Shown here: positions 7,245-13,638 of the stretch, one piece after another
How positions within the stretch are numbered: position 1 is the first letter of the stretch
Layout: every line of letters begins with the position of its first letter
Notes under the pieces: model-generated
Database searches by the model: none
Told to the model about the DNA's origin: nothing
What the model saw: the letters and a program-made list of their open reading frames with translations, nothing else
Made by a program: the position numbers and the translations under genes
Source of the DNA: Flammeovirgaceae bacterium UBA2786
GTDB taxonomy: Bacteria > Bacteroidota > Bacteroidia > Cytophagales > Cyclobacteriaceae
DNA: 20,960 nucleotides
Reading direction: 5' to 3'
Assembly (NCBI GenBank): GCA_002352225.1
Contig: DEIA01000058.1
Location: forward strand, 87,827-108,786

Positions 7245-8336
7245 ATGACGTTACTCAACAATACAGCCGCCTATAAAATCTGGATATTTGCTCCTTATCT
7301 GGAGACGGAAGACCCTACTCTAAAATTTTATTACGACTACACCCAAAGCATTGAAGAGTACACACGGGTATTCGCAGAAATCAATTGCGAATGGGAATGG
7401 GTAAATGTTACCGTACACAACATTGCCGAATCGATAGAACGGGTAAAGCAATATTCCGATAAGGAAAGCATTGTTCTTAATCTGTGCGATGGAGATGAGA
7501 TTAACAATGTGCCCGGAGTATCAGTAATCCATGCGCTAGATCAAAGCGGTATAACGTATACCGGGTCCGATTCTTACTTCTATAATGTAACTACTTCTAA
7601 AATCACTATGAAAGAAGCTTTTGATAAAGCCGGGGTATCCATGCCAGGCTGGCAAAAGCTAAACGGACATATTGATCCGGACCTGTTTAAAAAAGTAGGA
7701 AAGCCAATTATTGTAAAACCGGCTGTATCGGCAGGTAGTATGGGTATAAGTGTAAAGAATGTTGTTAATGGTAAGCGCGAATTAAAGAGTGTGCTTACCA
7801 ACCTGCATAATGGATTTAAAGGATGGGATCTTGATACCGCTGGTTTTCTGGCCGAACAATTTATTATCGGGCGCGAGTTTACCACCCTGTTGGTGGGGTC
7901 GCATCATAAACCCGATCAGATCAAATTCTACCGGCCTATTGAACGGGTATTTCATAAAGGGCTGCCTGAAAAAGAACAGTTCCTTTCGTTTGAGCGCCTG
8001 TGGGAAGCATATGATGAAGAGATTCCACCCCCTGATAATGGTTTTTTATATGAATATGCTCCGGTTACTTGCCCGGATTTGATGAAGCAACTAAGAGATT
8101 TAAGCATCGATGCATTTAAAGCAGTAAAAGGGGTTGGGTATGCGCGGTTGGATTTTCGAATGGATAAAAAAACCGGAAAGCTTTTTGTGTTGGAGATAAA
8201 TGCCCAGTGTGGCTTAAGTGAAGACGAAAACTATACTTCAATTGGGGCTATATTACGGGTAAGCAATAAAACCTTCACTAATCTTATAGTAGAAGTGCTG
8301 GACGATGCCCTGCTGCGCAGTTCTATTCCCGGCTAA
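7245..8336 (+). CDS. ATP-grasp ligase, D-Ala-D-Ala-ligase-like (363 aa)
   Basis: This predicted cytoplasmic enzyme would activate a carboxylate with ATP and join it to an amine or similar nucleophile. Order of parts: a pre-ATP-grasp domain with VLNLCDG (78-83) and ITYTGS (103-108; Ddl-like YTGS), Lys in SKITMKEAF, phosphate-loop region KPIIVKPAVSAGSMGI (153-168), LAEQFIIGREFT (202-213), and the magnesium-binding RLDFR (Asp303) and LEIN (Glu318, Asn320). The Ddl substrate motifs (N-terminal GGxSxE, HGxxGEDG, and the omega-loop Tyr) are not visible, so the substrate is probably not D-alanine. ATG 7245 is preferred over the in-frame GTG at 7230 because the latter only adds MVVGF. Its closest visible relative is the next gene product, 80 bases downstream, with which it shares most of these blocks. 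Confidence 0.88.
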   Translation: MTLLNNTAAYKIWIFAPYLETEDPTLKFYYDYTQSIEEYTRVFAEINCEWEWVNVTVHNIAESIERVKQYSDKESIVLNLCDGDEINNVPGVSVIHALDQSGITYTGSDSYFYNVTTSKITMKEAFDKAGVSMPGWQKLNGHIDPDLFKKVGKPIIVKPAVSAGSMGISVKNVVNGKRELKSVLTNLHNGFKGWDLDTAGFLAEQFIIGREFTTLLVGSHHKPDQIKFYRPIERVFHKGLPEKEQFLSFERLWEAYDEEIPPPDNGFLYEYAPVTCPDLMKQLRDLSIDAFKAVKGVGYARLDFRMDKKTGKLFVLEINAQCGLSEDENYTSIGAILRVSNKTFTNLIVEVLDDALLRSSIPG

Positions 8337-8416
8337 CCGAGTTCCACCAAGCATTTACAACCCTTGCTCAACCTTCGTAATATCCATTTGATTGTAACCC
8401 CTAACGCAGTTAGCAG

Positions 8417-9862
8417 ATGAAAGTTTGTGTATTGCAGCCGGACTATAACACTACCGAGGTAGATTATAAAAATTATGATCCGCCCCGTAACCTGGCTCCA
8501 TTACTTCCCAACGATCAGGTAGATCATGTTTTTCTGAATAAGCTTACCACATACAAGCAACTTAAAGATTTACGTAAGCAGAAGTACGATATTTATGTAA
8601 ACCTCTGCGAAGGCTACCTGGATTGGTCTGTTCCATCCATTGATGTGATTAACGCCATGGATACACTTAACCTTCCATACACCGGCCCTAATGCTATCCT
8701 GTACGATCCGCCAAAACCATTAATGAAATACGTAGCGTATTGTGCTGGTATAAAATCGCCACTCTTTGCTGAAGTAAACAGCGCAAGCAATCTTCAAGCA
8801 AAAGTCAGTCACTTAACCTTTCCGCTTTTTGTAAAACCGGCCAAGGCAGGAGATAGCCTGGGTGTAGATGAAGAATCGCTGGCCAGGGATTTACCGCATC
8901 TGCAACATAAAGTGGAAGCCCTGCTTGCAGATGGTTACGAAGATATTTTAATCGAAGAATATATTGCCGGGCAGGAGTTTACCGTATTAGTAACCGCCAA
9001 CATGGCACCGGCAAAGGGCGCGCGCGCTTTTAAACCGGTTGAATATAAATTCCCGAAAGGATATGCCTTTAAAACCTATGCGTTAAAAACTTCCGAGCTT
9101 CATACCGATGTAAATAAACCCTGCACCGATCCTGTATTGGAAACCCGGTTAAAATCGGCAGCCGAAAAAATCTTTACCGGGTTTGCAGGGGTGGGCTATG
9201 CCCGATTAGATTTTCGGGTAAACGAAAAGCAGGAAATCTATTTTCTGGAAATAAACTTTACCTGCTCGGTATTTTATGAAGATGGATACGAAGGCTCGGC
9301 AGATTACATCTTGCAATTTGACCCGATAGGCAAAGCCGGGTTTCTTAAGCATATTATTGAAGAAGGTAAAGCCCGCTATATAGCGAAGCAAAAAAAATAT
9401 CGGGTAAAAGGTAATGCTATTAACGGATATGGAATTGTTGCGCAAAAGCCAATCCGCAAAGGCGAAACAGTTTTTAAATTGGAAGAAGCTGCCCAGCGCA
9501 TTGTTACCAAACGGTATGTTGAGCAAAACTGGACGGCCGAGCAAATTGAAGAATTCCGACATTATGCATACCCCATTTCAGACGAGGTTTATATTTTGTG
9601 GGATAACAAACCCGAAAACTGGGCGCCACAAAATCACAGTTGTGCGCCCAACACAACCTATCAGGGGTTAAACCTGGTTGCTCTGCGCGATATTGAGCAC
9701 GAAGAAGAACTTACATTAGATTATGCCGATTTGCTGGACGATAATATTCAGTCGTTTGTGTGTACCTGCGGCCATCCCAGTTGCAGAAAAATAGTTTCGG
9801 GCCGGGCGGAAAATTCGATTACACAACGTGCGAAGTTTCAGGTAAACCCTCCTCAACAGTAG
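8417..9862 (+). CDS. ATP-grasp ligase fused to a C-terminal SET methyltransferase domain (481 aa)
   Basis: Residues 1 to about 315 form an ATP-grasp ligase paralogous to the preceding protein: VNLCEG (61-66), LPYTGP (86-91), FPLFVKPAKAGDSLGV (135-150, Lys140), LIEEYIAGQEFT, RLDFR (Asp265) and LEIN (Glu278, Asn280). Residues about 328-460 are a SET domain: NGYG (336-339, SAM-binding GxG), NHSCAPN (406-412), EELTLDY (430-436, with the catalytic-site Tyr436) and a post-SET-like CTCGHPSC (Cys449, Cys451, Cys456) that could bind zinc. SET domains transfer methyl from SAM to lysine amines; all motifs look intact. The reading frame is continuous with no frameshift, so the fusion is real within this sequence. 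A 5-bp hairpin CTAAC-GCA-GTTAG ends three bases before the ATG. The joint role, ligation then methylation of a peptide-like product or protein, is inference. Confidence 0.9.
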   Translation: MKVCVLQPDYNTTEVDYKNYDPPRNLAPLLPNDQVDHVFLNKLTTYKQLKDLRKQKYDIYVNLCEGYLDWSVPSIDVINAMDTLNLPYTGPNAILYDPPKPLMKYVAYCAGIKSPLFAEVNSASNLQAKVSHLTFPLFVKPAKAGDSLGVDEESLARDLPHLQHKVEALLADGYEDILIEEYIAGQEFTVLVTANMAPAKGARAFKPVEYKFPKGYAFKTYALKTSELHTDVNKPCTDPVLETRLKSAAEKIFTGFAGVGYARLDFRVNEKQEIYFLEINFTCSVFYEDGYEGSADYILQFDPIGKAGFLKHIIEEGKARYIAKQKKYRVKGNAINGYGIVAQKPIRKGETVFKLEEAAQRIVTKRYVEQNWTAEQIEEFRHYAYPISDEVYILWDNKPENWAPQNHSCAPNTTYQGLNLVALRDIEHEEELTLDYADLLDDNIQSFVCTCGHPSCRKIVSGRAENSITQRAKFQVNPPQQ

Positions 9863-9863
9863 C

Positions 9864-9969
9864 TTCTGTATTACCGATTCTGTTTTACGTTCAAATCCTG
9901 TAACTTTCCTTACAGAATTTCCAATTAATGCTCGTGTATTTAATACCTGAGCAGAGGGAAGTAAATTTA
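9864..9969 (+). promoter_or_regulatory. Repeat-bearing upstream region of the isomerase/epimerase gene
   Basis: TTCTGTATTAC (9864-9874) and TTCTGTTTTAC (9878-9888) form a 14-base-period near-repeat directly after the SET-fusion stop. They are followed by a perfect 6-bp inverted repeat CTGTAA / TTACAG (9898-9903 / 9910-9915). TAAATTTA at 9962-9969 matches the Bacteroidota -7 element TAnnTTTG at 7 of 8 positions but lies only 8 bases before the ATG, and no good -33 TTTG precedes it. The repeats could be regulator sites or a weak intercistronic stem. Confidence 0.3.
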
Positions 9970-9977
9970 GAAGCAAA

Positions 9978-10895
9978 ATGAAAATCAATCGCAGAGATTT
10001 TATTGCAACCTCGGCATTAGTCAGCACGGGCCTTATGTTAAATTCATTAAACAATTTTGCCAGCCCATTATTGCAACCTCACCAAGCTGGTTATTCATTA
10101 TTAATTTTTGCTACTAATTGGGGCTTTTCCGGATCGTGGGATGAATTCTGCAATAAAATAAAAACAGCGGGTTACGATGGTTGCGAAATCTGGTGGCCGG
10201 GCGATGCAACTGAACGAAAGAAATTATTTGAGGCATTAACAAAGCACAATCTTAAAATCGGATTTCTGTATGGTAGTGGCGAAAGGGATTTTGTGAAGCA
10301 TGAAGCACAATTTAATCAGTTTCTTACAGAAGCAGCTGCGATAAAACCGGTGTTTCTCAATTGCCATAGTGGCAAAGATTATTTTACAGTTAGCCAGAAG
10401 GAAAAATTGATCAAACACTCCCATACGGTTTCTGCGCAAAGCGGAGTGCCGGTTTATCATGAAACACACCGCGGACGCGCACTTTATTCTGCTCCGGTAA
10501 CGGAAGAGTTAATCAAGCGAATTCCGGAATTACGGTTAACACTCGATATCTCACATTGGTGTAATGTACATGAATCATATCTGGCCGATCAGGAAGAGAC
10601 TGTAACCCTTGCTTTAAGTAGAACAGATCACATCCATGCACGCATAGGCCACCCCGAAGGCCCACAAGTAAACGACCCGCGCGCACCCGAATGGGAGCAA
10701 GCCGTTAAAGCACATTTTGCGTGGTGGGATAAAGTTGTAACCAGTAAGAAACAAGCGGGCAGGCAAATGACATTCTTAACCGAATTCGGGCCAGCAGATT
10801 ACTTGCCTACATTACCATACACCCGGCAACCGGTCGCTAATCAATGGGATATTAACGTTTATATGATGGAAGTACTTCGTAAGCGTTATTCCTGA
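9978..10895 (+). CDS. Tat-exported sugar phosphate isomerase/epimerase-like TIM-barrel protein
   Basis: The 305-residue product has a twin-arginine signal (NRRDFIATSAL, residues 4-14, then a hydrophobic stretch to about 28), predicting export of a folded, probably metal-loaded protein. The rest reads as a xylose-isomerase-like / AP-endonuclease-2-like barrel: AGYDGCEIWW (64-73), VYHETHRGR (159-167, Glu162), LDISHW (189-194, Asp190), DHIHARIGHPEGPQV (217-231, one His as metal ligand) and LTEFGP (267-272, Glu269). Glu-Asp-His-Glu is the usual divalent-metal set of these isomerases and epimerases. Substrate unknown. It follows the SET fusion by 115 bases on the same strand and may have its own promoter, so membership of the ATP-grasp operon is uncertain. 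It is convergent with hutF. Confidence 0.85.
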   Translation: MKINRRDFIATSALVSTGLMLNSLNNFASPLLQPHQAGYSLLIFATNWGFSGSWDEFCNKIKTAGYDGCEIWWPGDATERKKLFEALTKHNLKIGFLYGSGERDFVKHEAQFNQFLTEAAAIKPVFLNCHSGKDYFTVSQKEKLIKHSHTVSAQSGVPVYHETHRGRALYSAPVTEELIKRIPELRLTLDISHWCNVHESYLADQEETVTLALSRTDHIHARIGHPEGPQVNDPRAPEWEQAVKAHFAWWDKVVTSKKQAGRQMTFLTEFGPADYLPTLPYTRQPVANQWDINVYMMEVLRKRYS

Positions 10896-10962
10896 TTGCG
10901 TTTATTGGAGTTTTTTTGAGGGGCACCTAAAAGGCCTCCTCTTCAGCAAGAATTAAAGGAGT

Positions 10963-12342
10963 TTACCGATTTTTAATCTCCCGCATTGCTTTCGCGAAAG
11001 CAGGTTTTATGGAGGGCCCATGCTGGTGATGTTGATCTTTAACAATCCACTTACCGTTGATAATTGTACCGGCAATGCGACTGGTATCGCCCGTGTATAA
11101 AAGTGTGGCCAATCTGTTTTTGGCAGTTGTATTAGCCAGTAAATGCGAACCCGATTGATACACCACCGCATCAAATGCCTTTCCGATTTCAAAATGATTG
11201 TTGGATGCCACGCCCATAGCCTGGCGGCCAGATTCAATTTCTTCATTAATCATGTACGCGGCAGCATCACCTTCAAACGTATTACGCTGGTTGCTCACCA
11301 ACCTTTGCCGGTAATCAATCATACGAAATTCTTCGAGCGGGTTTAATCCGATATGACTATCGGTACCGATGCACCATTTACCTCCCAACCGCACATATTC
11401 TTTCATCCTGAAAATTCCATCGCCCAGGTTACCTTCAGTAGAAGGGCACAATACTACACTTGCTCCCGATCTTGCCAATTGGGTTAACTCATCATCGTTA
11501 AGATGAGTAGAATGAACAAGATTGAATCGCTCATCTACACTCAGATTATCGAACAACCATTGCATAGGTCGTTTGTTACAAAAGTCAAGACAATCGGCAA
11601 CCTCTTTCTTCTGTTCTGCTACATGAAGGTGAAAGGGTAATTGTTTTGGTCCTTGCTGAAAGGTGGTTTTAATATCGGTAAGGTCAACTGCCCGAAGTGA
11701 ATGTACACTAAAACCAGGCCGGGCATTGGCGTAACCTTTAATTACCTGCAAGCTCGCATCAAGCAACTTAAAGTAATCGTCAACCGTTTTAGAAATAAAC
11801 CTGCGTTGTCTTGGTTGCGGATCCAATCCAAAGCCACCCTTCTGATAGAATACCGGTATTAATGTAATTTTTATTCCGGCTTGCTTTGCGGCTTCTGCCA
11901 TGCGCAACCCCATCTCAGCTAATTGTGTATAGGGTTTCCCTTCCTTGTCGTGATGCAGATAATGAAACTCGGCAACATGGGTATAGCCCACGCGTACCAT
12001 TTCGGCATATAACATGGCTGCTATGGCTTGCGCCTGATCCGGATCAACCGACAAGGCACATTGATACATCGCTTCGCGCCACGTCCAGAAATCATCAGCA
12101 ACTCCGGTGGGATGATTTTCGGCAAGGCCGGCCATAGCATATTGAAAGGCATGGGAGTGAGCATTTTGAAATCCGGGTAAAACGAAGCCTTGAACAGACT
12201 CAATAGCAATGCCGTGCTGAGGAGGTGTTGTATTAAGATATTGAATCAACCCATGTGTATCAACACCCACATAAGCAGAGTCGAGCCAGCCTTCTTTTTG
12301 AAAGAGTGCTGAGAAGTGGAAAAATTTTAATTCCGTATGCAT
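10963..12342 (-). CDS. hutF: Formimidoylglutamate deiminase
   Basis: The amidohydrolase hydrolyses N-formimidoyl-L-glutamate to N-formyl-L-glutamate and ammonia, a step of the five-step histidine degradation route, in the cytoplasm. The 459-residue length fits. Family signatures are clear: NAHSHAFQYAMAGLAE (60-75; zinc ligands His62, His64), DDFWTWREAMY (83-93), HLHVAEQ (238-244; His240, Glu243), LVHSTHL (275-281; His277) and CIGTDSHIGLNPLEEFR with Asp328. Spacing of His240, Glu243, His277 and Asp328 equals that of the metal and catalytic residues I recall for Pseudomonas HutF. No hutH, hutU, hutI or hutG lies in the window, so the pathway must be completed elsewhere if active. The gene starts 31 bases after the porin stop, suggesting co-transcription. 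Confidence 0.92.
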   Translation of the reverse strand: MHTELKFFHFSALFQKEGWLDSAYVGVDTHGLIQYLNTTPPQHGIAIESVQGFVLPGFQNAHSHAFQYAMAGLAENHPTGVADDFWTWREAMYQCALSVDPDQAQAIAAMLYAEMVRVGYTHVAEFHYLHHDKEGKPYTQLAEMGLRMAEAAKQAGIKITLIPVFYQKGGFGLDPQPRQRRFISKTVDDYFKLLDASLQVIKGYANARPGFSVHSLRAVDLTDIKTTFQQGPKQLPFHLHVAEQKKEVADCLDFCNKRPMQWLFDNLSVDERFNLVHSTHLNDDELTQLARSGASVVLCPSTEGNLGDGIFRMKEYVRLGGKWCIGTDSHIGLNPLEEFRMIDYRQRLVSNQRNTFEGDAAAYMINEEIESGRQAMGVASNNHFEIGKAFDAVVYQSGSHLLANTTAKNRLATLLYTGDTSRIAGTIINGKWIVKDQHHQHGPSIKPAFAKAMREIKNR

Positions 12343-12373
12343 GTGTTACTATAAATGAAGCATTCAGTACAAA

Positions 12374-13558
12374 CTAAATCCCGGCCTCAACCTGAAAGCG
12401 GACCTGCCAGTTATTCGTGTTGGGATTAGTTTGTTGCAACCACTTGTTTTGTTCGAATGTAATATCGCCTTGCAACTTTACCCGATGCCCGCGAATGTAT
12501 TTATTAAGACCTACTGTAAAATGCTCGGTTTGATCGTCCAGGGTTTGAATGGATTCAAATGGATTAACACGGGAATAACGCCCAACAATTTCGTAGTGAT
12601 TCTTAAAATAATAACTACCCTGATAGTTTTGGCCCAAACCGGCATAGATAAATCGCACATCGCCATCCTGATTTACGGTAACAGGGTTAGGGGAATCTCT
12701 TCGTATCCATTCGCATGCTACTGCCCAACCCTTGTGTTTAAATAGAAAATCAGTCATAAAGGTAGTCATGTCGCGCTTGTCGTAGAGAAATTTCCCCAAC
12801 TGGCCTCCAGTACGGGCTGTGTTTTCGTTGTGCGAAAGTGTAATGCCAAGAGAAATTTTGGGTTTGGGTTCACGAACAAGATCTCCCTCAAAGTAATCGC
12901 CACCATTGGTAAAGGGGCCTAACGGCAGCAATTCGATCCGGCCGGTGTAACCTAACCCATTATCGGAAGCAGTAATATTTCGGCCTTCGCCCGATGAGAT
13001 AGCCCCCCGCAACACGTAATAGAATTTATGAATGTAATTGTTGTAGTAAACCTGAGCCCCAAAATCACGGTCGATGTTAAAAGTAGAATTTACCAATGAA
13101 CGATCTGCAAATTGTAAATCGCCCGATGAATTTACGCGTTGGCGATTGCCCGGAAGTTTAGTCTGGCCAAGTCCAATTGAGAAGTGTTTGTTAACGGAAT
13201 AAATGATCATCGCATCGCGTATTACATTCGGGAAGCCCGTGTCGTCATAATCCATATCTGATCTTGAGAACGACAGCTGAATAAGGTAATAGAGTTTTGG
13301 ATTGTAGATGTACCCATCAAAACGTAAGCGCAGCCTGCGCACCCGTGCTTCTACCTGGTCAATAGAAAAATCGCTTGCACTTTCGGTGCGAAAGGCTGCA
13401 CGATTTTGTACACGAAAGCGGATGTTTAGCAGATATAAACTATCGGGCGAGATTATGCCAATACCTTTTCCGAAAGTAAAGTAAGGAGATGGTGAGATGG
13501 TTTGGGCCTGAACAAAAAAGGGAACAAAAAACAGAAGTGCAAGCAGTTGCTTTTTCAT
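12374..13558 (-). CDS. Outer-membrane porin, OprO/OprP (phosphate-selective porin) family
   Basis: The 394-residue protein has a Sec signal peptide (KKQLLALLFFVPFFVQAQ, cleavage near residue 19) followed by alternating hydrophobic/polar strands of a beta-barrel. Diagnostic family blocks are VEARVRRLRLRFDGYIYNPKL (near residues 68-88), LGQTKLPGNRQRVNSSGDLQFADRSLVN (about 125-152) and DRDFGAQVYY. The family forms trimeric anion-preferring channels, but many Bacteroidota members have unknown specificity, so phosphate is not asserted. The C-terminus ends in Ile rather than the usual aromatic residue. It lies 80 bases after polA, with a 17-bp palindrome in the gap, and 31 bases before hutF, which hints that it may import a histidine-derived or other anionic substrate; that link is inference. 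Confidence 0.88.
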   Translation of the reverse strand: MKKQLLALLFFVPFFVQAQTISPSPYFTFGKGIGIISPDSLYLLNIRFRVQNRAAFRTESASDFSIDQVEARVRRLRLRFDGYIYNPKLYYLIQLSFSRSDMDYDDTGFPNVIRDAMIIYSVNKHFSIGLGQTKLPGNRQRVNSSGDLQFADRSLVNSTFNIDRDFGAQVYYNNYIHKFYYVLRGAISSGEGRNITASDNGLGYTGRIELLPLGPFTNGGDYFEGDLVREPKPKISLGITLSHNENTARTGGQLGKFLYDKRDMTTFMTDFLFKHKGWAVACEWIRRDSPNPVTVNQDGDVRFIYAGLGQNYQGSYYFKNHYEIVGRYSRVNPFESIQTLDDQTEHFTVGLNKYIRGHRVKLQGDITFEQNKWLQQTNPNTNNWQVRFQVEAGI

Positions 13559-13614
13559 ACGTTTAAAAAAAAGAATACCAAGTCATTATTTTTCTTCATT
13601 TGAAAGCTGCATTT

Positions 13615-13631
13615 TTTACCAAAATGGTAAA
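13615..13631. promoter_or_regulatory. 17-bp perfect palindrome upstream of the porin gene
   Basis: TTTACCA (13615-13621), AAA, TGGTAAA (13625-13631) form a perfect 7+3+7 dyad between the polA stop and the porin start, with its centre about 65 bases upstream of the porin ATG. The short spacer and lack of a following T-tract on the minus strand fit an operator better than a terminator. No regulator gene lies in the window. Confidence 0.45.
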
Positions 13632-13638
13632 GCTCCCG

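Noticed and set aside
7245..8336. Calling the first ATP-grasp protein D-alanine--D-alanine ligase (Ddl)
   Set aside because: Core ATP-grasp and YTGS motifs are present, but the N-terminal Glu motif, GEDG and omega-loop Tyr of Ddl are not visible.
10896..10962. Terminator between the isomerase and hutF (GAGGGGCACCT / AGGCCTCCTC with a nearby T7 run)
   Set aside because: The stem has an internal mismatch and the T-run lies before it on the plus strand, so it does not fit an intrinsic terminator for either gene.
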